Shown here: piece by piece, positions 33,342-44,185 of the stretch | Layout of the letters: each line of letters opens with the position of its first letter | Numbering within the stretch: the stretch's first letter is position 1 | Assembly: GCA_963682175.1 (NCBI GenBank) | Contig: OY821784.1 | Span: 27,881,621-27,945,620 of the forward strand | Reading direction: 5' to 3' | Source of the DNA: Triglochin maritima | Taxonomy: Eukaryota > Streptophyta > Magnoliopsida > Alismatales > Juncaginaceae | DNA length: 64,000 bases | Program-made: the position numbers and the translations under genes | The notes under the pieces: generated by a model | What the model saw: only the letters and a program-made list of their open reading frames with translations | What the model was told of the DNA's origin: nothing | The model's database searches: none

Positions 33342-33911
33342 GTCACGCCCCTACACTTCTTTGCAAGGTCCGTGCGGCCCAAACACACTAACTCCCTTGA
33401 GTTGCTCGGGTTTGGCAGCCTCTTCCCTCTCACCCTACTCGGCTAGGTTGCTTAAGTAGAAAACATCCACACACACAAGCATGTACAAAAGGGACACCTG
33501 AGAGGTTTTGCACAATATGCGATTATCTCATTCACAAAGGTGTGCTTACAACACTTGTTCTAGATTACACATATATGGGTTTTTTCTCAAATGATAAAGA
33601 GGAGACCCCTTTATATAGGAGAGGCCTCACTCGAGTACAAAGGGAAGTTGCCTTCTTCCTTTACTTACAACCACACACGTGTCCTGAGATATTTTACCCA
33701 CAAAGATATCTCTTAGGTCTACAAAACGCATTTGGTCTTCAAGCTAGAGAATATCTAGCTGCTAGGAAGCTTCCTTAAAGCTTCATCCAGAGGAGAAGTT
33801 CTTTCAGAGTTCTCTTCTTAAGAAGTCCAGTTCAATTTGACTTCTTCCTCTTTTGATCTTTCCTGGGGAGAGCAATGCACTAATTTGCCTCCTCCTTGTT
33901 GGGGCATTTCA
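33342..33911 (-). repeat. 3' LTR of the gag-protease element
   Basis: 570 bp, near-identical to 36024-36594; only a few single-base differences (for example GGGGCA here against GGGGCG there at the end). Confidence 0.92.
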
Positions 33912-34397
33912 TTCTCCCCCACCTATTCCAGAGACGCCCTCGTCGACATTCTTGCTTTGATTGCGTCTTTTAAGTGATCACATTTCTCCCTTGTCTCCCC
34001 AGCCTTCATGAGAGCACTTTGTCACGAGCCTACTTCTCAAGTAGTCATCATGCTGGCGCAAGTCACTAACTTTCTAGAGTTCCTTGGACTTGATACCTCT
34101 CCATCTCTCACTTCTGGTGGCGACATCCATCAGGGCACAAGTTTCTAATTCTTCTCGAATCACTTGAACTTGTCATGCATCTACTCCTTCTTTTCCCAAT
34201 CTTGGGTGGTGGCTTCTGATAGGGGTGCAAGTCTCTAATTCTCCTCGAATCACTTGGACTTGTCACTTGCTTACTTCTCAAGTAGGCAATTGTGCCTGGT
34301 ATAAGTCACTAACTCCCTGGAGTTCCTTGGACTTCATTCAGCCTTTTTGACATGCCCTCCCTCTTTGTGGCCGCCCTCAGTGCTCCCTCCCCACTTT

Positions 34398-36000
34398 TTA
34401 ATCCCTTGAGGGGAGGAAAGGAGGTTTAGGGGAGGTTTTCAACAGATAGGCCGCTCCTTCCTCCATGATGCACACGCCATTTGAAGAAGGAAGTACTAGG
34501 GAGTTGACACTTCTCAAGAAATCTAACCCCAGCACTATGTTGTAGTCATCCATTGGAACAACGGAGAAACTCATATTTCCCCTCCATGTCCCAAGATCCA
34601 CATCTACGGCTTCTACTGCACCCACAATGGTTGTAGCACAAGCATTCACCGATTTGAGCTTCCATTTACCCTCTGTGAGAGGAAGACCCAATCTCTTAGC
34701 TTCTGAAGGCGTCATGAAGTTGTGGCTTGCCCCGGTATCTACCAGCATCTGGGTTGTCTTCCCACCAACTTTTGCCTCCGTATACAGCAAAGCTGTTTCT
34801 TTATGGTCCTTTGGGGTTGAAGGTTTTACTTGTAAAGCGCCTAGGAGTTGAAGGGACCCCATATGCCCTACCTCCTCTGGTTGCTTTTCTTCACTTTGGC
34901 TCATCATGGCAGATAGCGAGCCAAACTTTGGACAATCCTTCACTTGGTGAGGGCCTTTGCAGACAAAGCACCCACCCTTTGGAACAAACGACTTCTTGCC
35001 TTCATGGTGGAGGTCCTTACCAAGACCTTTCTTCTGGAACTTCTCTCTATTAGTTCCTATTTCGTTTTCTTGCCCACCATCGTTCTCATGTTCCTTCTAC
35101 TTTACAGGGACCTTTCGTTCATATTCCATGAGGGATTCAGCCATTTCAATGGACTCATCTAGGTTCATAATGTTTCTCCTCTGTAGTTCTCTTCTTGCCC
35201 AGTCTTGGAGTCCATTTGTGAAATGAAACAACTTGTCATCTGGGCCAAGGGTGGGGATCTGAAGAATAACAGTTGTGAACTCCCTGATGTACGTGGATGG
35301 AGGTCCGGTGTTTCAACTCAGCCAACTTTCTTCTAGCCTCATATATAACATTTGTGGGATAGAAATGTCGTTTAAGATCTTTCTTGAATTCTTCCCATGT
35401 TTTTACTGGCCTGCTAAAGTTGTTCTTGACATCCGCTGTCTTTCTTTGCCACCATAAGGATGCAACATCTGAGAGATAATAGGAAGCAAAACTAACCTTT
35501 TGGGTTTCTTCATGCATTCCAACGCCAATGAAGTATTGCTCCATAGTCCACAAGAAGTTGTCTACTTCTTTGGCATCCCTTTGGCCACTGAATTTGTTTG
35601 GACGAGGGATGTCCATCTTTGGCGCTTCCCTTGTTCCACCACCACTTGCCAAAACTTTTTTGCAAATGGTTAGCTCATCTCTGAGCTCTTCTCTGGATAC
35701 TTCAAGGAATTCAATCCTTTCTCTTAGTATATCAAGGGTTTGCCTCAGGTTGAATCAGATTTCTTCATCAACAGAATCCAAGCGTTCCTCCACAATTGTA
35801 AGGGTGGAACCCATGGTTAGAATTGTCTCATGACAAATCGACACCTTCTCCTCCAAGGATTCCATGCTCCCTCCTGGACCCTTACTCTGGTCCCTCCGGC
35901 TTTTGGACTTCTCTCCCCCAGCAGGGACGTCCCTACCACGAGCTTCCTCACCAGCAGCACCTTTCTGGCTTTCAGGATTCTTTCCCATGTTGCCTTTCAA
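34398..36000 (-). pseudogene. gag: gag-protease of the TR-GAG-like element (broken)
   Basis: Reads from about 36000 down. A charged N-terminus (MKGNMGKNPESQ) is followed by a coiled-coil-like stretch interrupted by a TGA near 35755. Then comes the gag core at 35652-35240 (PNKFSGQRDAKEVDNFLW, WWQRK, FKKDLKRHFYP). A frame change near 35270 leads to a second gag part, a zinc knuckle CFVCKGPHQVKDC (about 34980-34940), and an aspartic protease at 34943-34398 with DTGASHNFM and a GLDFLR flap-end motif. No RT, RNase H or integrase motif lies between the protease and the polypurine tract. At least one stop and one frameshift are present. Confidence 0.85.
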
Positions 36001-36008
36001 TCTGATAA

Positions 36009-36021
36009 GGCTCTGATACCA
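36009..36021 (-). other. Primer binding site, initiator Met tRNA (minus strand)
   Basis: TGGTATCAGAGCC on the minus strand, two bases from the LTR. Confidence 0.9.
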
Positions 36022-36023
36022 CT

Positions 36024-36594
36024 TGTCACGCCCCTACACTTCTTTGCAAGGTCCGTGCGGCCCAAACACACTAACTCCCTTGAGTTGCTCGGGTTTGGCA
36101 GCCTCTTCCCTCTCACCTTACTCGGCTAGGTTGCTTAAGTAGAACACATCCACACACACAAGCATGTACAAAAGGGACACCTGAGAGGTTTTGCACAATA
36201 TGCGATTATCTCATTCACAAAGGTGTGCTTACAACACTTGTTCTAGATTACACATATATGGGTTTTTTCTCAAATGATAAAGAGGAGACCCCTTTATATA
36301 GGAGAGGCCTCACTCGAGTACAAAGGGAAGTTGCCTTCTTCCTTTACTTACAACCACACACGTGTCCTGAGATATTTTACCCACAAAGATATCTCTTAGG
36401 TCTACAAAACGCATTTGGTCTTCAAGCTAGAGAATATCTAGCTGCTAGGAAGCTTCCTTAAAGCTTCATCCAGAGGAGAAGTTCTTTCAGAGTTCTCTTC
36501 TTAAGAAGTCCAGTTCAATTTGACTTCTTCCTCTTTTGATCTTTCCTGGGGAGAGCAATGCACTAATTTGCCTCCTCCTTGTTGGGGCGTTTCA
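36024..36594 (-). repeat. 5' LTR of the gag-protease element
   Basis: 571 bp, direct repeat of 33342-33911. Confidence 0.92.
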
Positions 36595-36910
36595 TCACGC
36601 TTACTTGTTTGAGTTTTGACTTTTGACTTTTGAAATATTAAGTTTGGGTACTCATAAAATTCAAACCTTACACCTGAAAACTCATGTATCGGAGTGGTAA
36701 ACAAGGAAGTTAATTGAGGCAAATATGGAATGAATTTTGTGTTTTGCAAAACATTGTTCCTGAGTATTTTGCATACCGCAAATTACAAGCTAAAATGACA
36801 ACCCAAACTCAAAACTCAACTCCTAAAAAAGTATGTTTTGATAATAAAATATGAGTTTTGAGATTTGCAAAAATCAAATCTCATCCAAAGCTCAAAATCA
36901 AGTTATCCAA

Positions 36911-37589
36911 ATATACTGGGAGAACGGAAGAAAATGCACATTGGGATGAACGAGGGGGAGGAGCAACCACGTTTGGATGGACTCAACCCCTCAAAACGGA
37001 TTTATGACCCAAAAATATTTTCCATCTAGAATTACACTTAAAAAGAATTTAAAACCGTGTACGACATACCAAATGAAATTATTATGGTGCGTTCAACACT
37101 AGCTTTTATATCAAGCTTATGATGAGGAAGCTTTCCTTTGAAAGCTCAACATGCCACCAGGACATGTAGAGCTTTCGGCTAATTTTTTCGCCTCTGATTT
37201 ATTATTTTTTGGTATTATCGGGTACAATTTGAATCTACAGTAGTATTTTGTTAAATAACCATTTGTGTGGTTATTTTTGCGGGTTTCGACAATCGGATGG
37301 CATTGTGCCTGATTCATCCTAATAGACTGTTAGATGTAGTTAGTTTATCTTATTTTGCTTCTTTTTGGTGATGTTCTAATCTATTAATGGTTCCATCTAT
37401 AAGGTTAGATGTACTAATTTATATTCTTCCACATCCTTGTTTTAATTTTGCTATTTACAAATGTTGTCGATGCAGAGGTCATGGACGTTGTAATCAACTT
37501 GTTAAACAATGACTTCAATCAGGATGAAATTGTTTTAATTTGTGTTTTTTGCATTCCTTGTTTTCAGTCACGGGGGTTTCACATATTGA
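36911..37589. other. Flank between MITE-like repeat and PIF relic
   Basis: AT-rich; no frame with a recognisable domain. Part may be the 5' region or an exon of the PIF/Harbinger element (for example around 37480-37520), but I cannot show it. Confidence 0.5.
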
Positions 37590-38770
37590 ATATGTTTGCG
37601 TCTTAGGAACCCTGTACACATGGCACCATTCACGGGTTTGGAAATTATTACCGACTTGAGAAAGCCACTATATGATTTGTTACGACTCATGTAGGGTTAT
37701 GCCAGTTGTCTTTAGTAAGTTGTGCAGTATCATGTATGGTAGGTCGTTGTTGGTTGATTCATGACATGTTAGTGTCTAAGAGCAGATGTACATTTTACTC
37801 AAAACCCTAGCACACAGTGACAAGAATAGGTCATTACAGGCCCAATTTCAACATTCAGAGGACACAATAAATTATTACTTTGACTTAGCATTACATGCGG
37901 TGTTCATGTGGTCTACCGACATAATAAAACAAAGAGGTAACCTAGGCATCACTCCGATCCATATTTTGGAGGGTCGGGGTGGAAATACTACCGTATTTTA
38001 AGGATTGGATAGGTGCATTAGATGGAACGCATGTCGGTGCCTCGGTACTAGTAGTTCAACAAGTCGTTGACTGATCAGGTTGACATCCGCAAAATCTAAC
38101 CTAAAATTTTATGGGAGTGTGTGACTGTGAGGTTCATCTTCGTCTCTACTAGCTAGGAGGGTTCAACACGTGACTATAAGGTTCTTAACCACGCCCTTTC
38201 AAACCTGCAGAACAACTTCCCGACACACCTAGGTGAGTAAGATCCATAAACCTACATTTCTGATCATCACCTTGGTCATAATAGTCCACTAATGAATTTT
38301 GTTTATATCAAATAGAAAAATACTATGTCATTGACCCCAGGTACCCAAATAAGAAGGGTTTCTTGTCCCTATATCTGTTCACAAGATACAATGTCCCCGA
38401 CTTCAGAAGGCAAGGGGGCTTAGGGGAAAAAAGGAGGCTTTTAATTAACTTCATTCTTCATTGCGCAATGTCATTGAGAGACCATTCAGTGTCCTTAAAA
38501 AATATTAAATATTTTGAATCTTATGCCACCACATATTCTCATTAATTAGATTAAGATAGTGGTGGCGGCTATGGCACTACACAATTTTATAATTGAACAG
38601 AGAATGTGAAATTATATTTTAGAAAGTCCTACGGAAAATGCAACTGAACCACCTCGGATGGGTGGAATCCCACACCCTCCAACTTTTAACACGGATATGG
38701 ATGATAATTCAATGTCGGTCGTACGTGATTTCATTTGAAATCAAATTGCATTCAATAGGGGTATGTAATT
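37590..38770 (+). pseudogene. PIF/Harbinger transposase relic
   Basis: Read across frames, this is a DDE_4-type nuclease. Seen are EQMYILLKTLAHSDKNR...FQHSEDTINYYFD (37780-37900, family pattern FQHSxETIxxYF), PYFKDWIGALDGTH at about 37990-38030 with the first catalytic Asp, KYYVIDPRYPNKKGFL near 38320 (second Asp region), an FxxxHxxxR-like segment near 38450, and AMALHNFIIEQ near 38570. A tail MSVVRDFI sits near 38720. Stops and frameshifts are frequent. An intron probably lies at about 38232-38310. No terminal inverted repeats were found. Confidence 0.8.
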
Positions 38771-38969
38771 GTGTTTTTATTAATTTGAAAACTAAGTGGA
38801 TGTAAATTTTACTACTTTTCAATATGAAATGTGACAATTTCTATTAAGTTCTAACCTTACTTAATTGGTTAATCAAGCTCATGAAGCCTAACCTTGGTTA
38901 ATTGGTTGGAATGTGGGTTAATCTTGTGTTGGAGGAAATTAAGAGAAAGTGGATTATTGGTTTGGATTA

Positions 38970-40378
38970 TGGTGGTGTTTAATCACAAGTGCACGACATC
39001 AGTGAAGACGCGACAAGTACGGGTCGATCCAAGGGGAGGTGAGTAGCTTCTAGCTTGTCCGAAATCAAATGGCGAATAAAGGGAGAAGAGATTTGATTAT
39101 GCTACGCTAAACTACACTAAACTAGTAAGTAACAAATGCAAAGAAGGCAACTAGCGATGGATTAAAACTAAACTAAGAGTATTTAATAACTAGGCTGGAA
39201 ATCAAGAAGAGAAACCCATGAGGAGTGGAGTGAGTGTACACATGCAATAAGATAGTGAAGAATGCATTCAATGGGCACAACTGTAGTTTTTGTTTTCATG
39301 CATAGGAAGTATCTAATGCATATGGCAAAACCTATCAATCCAATCACTAACCTAGTTGATTAACATTCACATACACAAGTTGGTTATTTCAGAACCTAAA
39401 CAAGCATGGGAGGTGTCTAATAGTTGTGGCAAAACCCATAAGGTGAAGTGTTCTACTCTAAACAAGCAAGCATACATTCACATTTATCAACACATCTCAA
39501 AATAAAGCATTCATTTCCATTCTTTATTGCATGTATAAACATCATCTTTACCCCCCCCCCCCCCTCCGCAAAGGGAGATGGAACTACTCACTACTCATTA
39601 AACTATAAACTACTTTAAGAAAAGAAGACATTCTAATTATACTACGATAAACAAAACAAACAAGCTAAGCATGCAAGCATTAAAACAAAGACAACATTAA
39701 AACAAACTATGAAGAATTATTTTATTTACATGACTCACATTACAAGTAGCATTCTTCTCTACCTTGAGTTTTGTTCCAAGGTTTACACCAAGTAGAGAGA
39801 ATGCCCCAAAACATGTAGTGAAATACAAGGGAAGAGGAAGAGTTCTATTTATAGTTATAGAAAAAGGTAATCAGTGACAATCCCCCGATGTGGGACCAAT
39901 GCACTACTAAAAATAGACATAAAACACTATAATACTTGACCCACCTAAATCTTATCAGATCTGGAGAGGACCCGACTGCCAATCAGTGGTCGGGAACCAC
40001 CAATTGGCGGTCTATAGGCTCTGGATCAGGTCTGGATTTGGAGTGTGGTTGTCTGGCTTGATTTCTTCATGTGTGAAGCACTCGAGTTGATTGTTGGAGT
40101 TTAGGCCCGAATCGAATTGCCAAAATACTCATGATGGTGTGGAGTTTCTTGATTTGCTCTTTGGTCCTTTTGGTTTACATCCGGGTCCTTCTCTCTTGCA
40201 TCTCAGTCCATAAGTCTTACAACTCAGTCTTTTTTCTTGCTTTTAGGTCCTTTTTGTGCATCTTCTCCTCAAACCTGTTTATTCCTGAAACGTAAACATA
40301 AAACTCGTTACATAGCATTGTTTAAGTGAAAGATAACGGATATAAGACACAAATATATGCATGATATGATGTCAATAA
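38970..40378 (-). repeat. 3' LTR of the minus-strand Athila relative
   Basis: Related to the LTR at 12434-14013: shared GGACC-type 21-bp phasing (40163-40250), palindrome relic (about 39970-40005), USE (39886-39896, minus) with TATA box (39846-39854, minus), and the USE-TATA gap of about 31 bp. A C-homopolymer of about 13 lies at 39550. The 5' dinucleotide reads TT instead of TG. Confidence 0.75.
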
Positions 40379-41906
40379 AATACCACCACACCTAACTTTT
40401 GCTAGTCCCGAGCAAAACAAAGAAATAGAAAAATGAAAGAAAGGAAAAAAAAGCATACGTAAAACAAGGAAATCCTAACTCAGTTTCGTAGGAATCACGG
40501 TTGCACTTAGTATGTGCAACAAGCTATTAAACCTCCCTGTCACGAAGGAAGAGTGTTGTCTCCTGAGGGTTTTTAGCGGATACATCAACAAAATCCGAAC
40601 ATAGATGTATTATTCAACCTAGCAACACTACTCGATAGACTCATTTTTATCGATCATTGGATACAGTAATTCTACGGACCGACTCTATATATGTATTCAG
40701 TCCACACACCTAGCCTAATGAAACATTCGTGCAAGTTAATTAAGGACTTAAGTGAAAGACATGGACAACCTTAACATCCTCAAGTGAAAAGTGTAAAGTC
40801 AATTAAGGTTTTTATTTATATTAGCATCTTCTTATCATTTTCATTTCCTTTTGCTTTTTTTTCTTTTTGCCTTTTGTTTTGTGTTTAGTTGGTGTTTGAT
40901 TCTCCCAGGGTCAGGTTTTGTGCATCATTTCCTATGATGACTTACACTATCACGTACACCTTCCCCCAAATCTCCACATAGGGCGATCCCTACCACCCGT
41001 GTAACGGGAGTTCGGTCGGTGCATCCCAAGTCAGATGACTCAAAAGCACCAGACACTAAGTCCCCTCGGACCTAATTTCCTGAGTGATAGGAGTCGTGCG
41101 AGAAGAAAGAACACTTTACTACTTATTTCTTACCAACACGTGAACCAAAACCCCTACACTTAAAGTTTCACAACAGTAGTTTAAGGGTCCCTAACTACGA
41201 CAAACTTCCTTATACTAACAGACACGAATTATTTGACTAACTAGGTTCAGGGTGGACTTCTTCATTTGTTTGAGTATTGAAACCCTATGATTACACGCCC
41301 TCCGAGGGAAGACCGGGGTGCATCCTTACGACTCAATAAGACCTAAAACCGGTATACTAGATATCCTAATGCATTGTGTTCAAGTCACTTTTGGGAGCTT
41401 CTCTTTTGATTGCCTCAAAACGGTTTTGCATACGCTAAACACATACACAAACCCCACAAAACATTTTTTTATTTCGCAAACACATCAGATTTTTTTGAAA
41501 GAAATAGGAAGTGAAAGCACTACGGCAAACAAAAGACGACAAGACACCGAAGGATCATTGCAAGCATATATATCAATATTAAATGCAGCACACTAACATG
41601 ACCCTAACAATGCACACAAAAGAAAACAAAATCAAAGGAAAAGACTCGACTATATACACACGTAAAACACCCCCACACACTTACTTCATGTATTGTCCTC
41701 AATGAATGTGAGTATGATATTACATGGATTTTTGCATGAAAAAGAAAAGATCTCACCAACGTTAAGCACAAAGGGGAAGTTTATGGTCATGTTGATGTAC
41801 ATAAACCTGAATTCGCAAAAACCTATGAGATACTTAAGAAGGGAGACAAATATGTCAAACAAATGGGACCCAATTACTCAAGGGTTGGGGCCACAACAAA
41901 CACTGC

Positions 41907-42965
41907 TCATTTGTGGAGTCTTTTGTGTTTTTTTTGTTTTTTTCTAAACAAGATATACACATCAACAAAGATATTCTCATAATCATTTGGCCAAGGAACA
42001 TCAAATGAGAACATCGAGTCATGCGGACCAGAGATTTGCCAAGATGAGCCCACTTCATTGGTACTCTGAGGTATCATGAGGGGTGAAAGGTCAAAACTGA
42101 AAGGCTCGAACCCCTCATGATATTGGTTGGGCATAGGAAACATGAATGAGTGGAGTTTTGTTGCCACACTAGGGTTTAGTTGCTCGTCAAACAAAACCCT
42201 CCAATCAATAGGCGTGTGTATCGAAATGAGTTCCTCAAGCTCATTCCTATGATGTGACACACCTGTCGCACTAAGAATGGAGCTTCTCCCCAAGTCCTCC
42301 AACAAGGACCGCCCAACCTCCTTTATATTATCAAGCATTAGCTCGATTGGAGGTGGGTCGTTGTTGGAGTCAAGATGAAGCTCAAAGGGCTCAACGACCA
42401 TGAGACATGGGGTAAAGACACCTTCTGGTACGGGCATATGATGAGGTGTGTCCCCCTCACTAATAGTCTCAATTGAATCATTCGACAAACACACCCTTTG
42501 TACATTCATGTTTGATGCCAGCTCACTCTGTTGCATTGCAAAGACATGCAATGAGTTTTCGCTGGGTACACAAACATTCTCTTTGGGTTGCATTGGTGTT
42601 GGGAGTGTTTGTTGATTTTGTGGTGCTTTCTCTAATTGGCGGATGAGGTTGAGATTTAAAGGTTGGTCCAAGGGCTCTTGTTGCCTACCAGAGTTGAAGA
42701 CATGAAACTTGGCACTCATGTTACCGAATGAGAGCTTCATGAGACCATTTCTACAATTAATTATAGTGTTGGAGGTTGCCAAAAATGGTCTACCCAAAAT
42801 CAAAGGTATTTGAGAGTGGGTGTTCGCAACAGGATTGGTATCGAGGACAACAAAATCTACGGGAAATATAAAATCTCGAACTTTGATAAGCACATCCTCG
42901 ATAATCCCCTTTGGGACACAAATGGATTTATCTGCCGATTGAAGGGTGATCTTAGTTTGTTTCAA
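41907..42965 (-). pseudogene. Athila protease frame with a non-polymerase tail
   Basis: 352 codons. The first part is the body of an Athila aspartic protease ([47 protein letters not shown]), closely matching 17280-17500 of the intact Athila. The catalytic DLGAS segment would lie just upstream, where the frame is disturbed. After the PFELHLDSNNDPPPIEL segment, where the intact element continues to RT, this one has about 140 other residues (HRNELEELISIHTPIDWRVLF ... FDVPWPNDYENIFVDV) and a Lys-rich end. I do not recognise the tail. It lies directly upstream of the 3' non-coding region. Confidence 0.7.
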
Positions 42966-43099
42966 TTATCCCAAGTTCTACTGTTGATAGACAAAAGATG
43001 GGAGGAGGTTGATCACTGATCCTAAATCAAGCAATACATTATGCTAGTGTCCCCTATCATACACTGAATAGTAGGACAACCATGGTCATTGTACTTTGT

Positions 43100-44185
43100 G
43101 TATGTGGGATTGGGCAAAAGTGAGCTCACACTCGCAGCTAAGAATGCTTTCTTTGGAACATTGGTGTTCCTCTTGGTTGTGCAGAGATCTTTCAACACTT
43201 TGACATATTGAGGATTTGTTGGATGACATCAAACAAGGGAATGTTAACCTTCACTTGTTTAAAGACCTCTAATATCTTATCCATTGTGTCACTCTGCTTT
43301 TTGGTTTGCCTACTAGGATATGAAGCTTTTGGCATGTAGGTTTTCTGTGGTGCTTGAGAAGGAGGCGTTGGTGTATTTCCCTCACCCTCAGCCTCTTCCT
43401 CACCATCATTCCCACTGAGGGGCTGCACAGATGGTGGTGGCGGCAATGAAATGTGATTGTCAACCTGCTTTCCCTTCCTTAAGGTTACAATGACATTGAC
43501 ATGGTGAACAAGTTCCTCCACATGGTTCACTTGCCGCCCCCCGAGGTACCGAACTCTCATTTTGCAAGTGTGGTTGTCGGTATATAGGGGGATTAGCCTC
43601 AGGCTGGCTAGGCAGAGTCACTTGCTCTCTCTCATGTACAGACTGAGCCAATTGACCCATCTGAAGCTCAAGAGATTTGATGGTCTGTTGATTCGAAGTG
43701 AGAACTTGACTTAAGGATGACAAATAGTTTTTCATTGAGTTCTCAAGTCCATGAGTCAAGTTCTCAAGCGAATTAAATTGGGTTTCCATGTTGTTCGAAT
43801 TTGGGAAACCCGGTGGGTTGGTGATCTGGGCTTGGGGTGGCTGAAAACATTGTGAATGCATGGGAGGTTGGTGTGGTATATTAGGTGGTCGAGAGAAGTT
43901 TGAAGGACCACCCGAGGTATTGTTTTGGTTCCATGAAAGGTTAGGGTGGTTCCTCCTTCCAGGGTTATATGATGGTGAATATAGGTCATTCCTGGATCTA
44001 TCATAGATGGCATTGAGTTGTTCCATCTCATGAGGAATGGATACACACCCACCTCCTACATAACCTATCCTACCACAAAAATAACAAGGAACCGGACCAG
44101 ATGCAGACACATAAGACACACCATGCTGGTTTTAGAGCTCAATCGAATCCATACGGCGCATTAAGGCCACCATGTATGCCTCGGT
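43100..44185 (-). pseudogene. gag: Athila gag C-terminal half (broken)
   Basis: Reads MRRMDSIEL, a stop, then a zinc knuckle CYFCGRIGYVGGGC at about 44080-44040. Its His is replaced by Tyr, a C-to-T change. A Pro/Asn/Gln-rich segment like that of the intact gag follows, then a frame change near 43500 to the linker TYMPKASYPSRQTKK ... [17 protein letters not shown]. The order matches residues about 340-650 of the intact Athila protein. The remainder of gag beyond 44185 is missing. Confidence 0.8.

Larger units (their letters stand above)
33342..36594 (-). mobile_element. Short gag-protease LTR element (TR-GAG-like)
   Basis: Direct LTRs of about 570 bp at 33342-33911 and 36024-36594. The Met-tRNA primer site is on the minus strand at 36009-36021, and a polypurine tract abuts 33911. 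The LTR ends are long imperfect inverted repeats (TGAAACGCCCC against TGTCACGCCCC). TCAC flanks both sides (33338-33341 and 36595-36598), a 4-bp visible duplication. Only gag and protease are encoded. It resembles the plant TR-GAG class of gag-bearing non-autonomous elements, with a protease in addition. Confidence 0.9.
33241..36910. mobile_element. MITE-like sequence split by an LTR element
   Basis: TTGGATAAGTTGAATTTT at 33241 faces its near inverse at 36886-36910 (TTGGATAACTTGATTTTGAG on the minus strand). Removing the nested element leaves about 420 bp of AT-rich DNA. Flanking target duplications are not clear, so the superfamily is not assigned. Confidence 0.45.
38970..44185 (-). mobile_element. 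Minus-strand Athila relative without polymerase, 5' end missing
   Basis: Contains a 3' LTR, an Athila 3' non-coding region, a protease-bearing frame and the C-terminal half of gag, all on the minus strand. The sequence passes from protease to the 3' region without RT, RNase H or integrase. Its gag is cut at 44185 by a copia LTR, and neither its N-terminal gag nor its 5' LTR is found on the other side of that copia element. The left limit is set at a plausible CA end and is uncertain. Confidence 0.8.
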
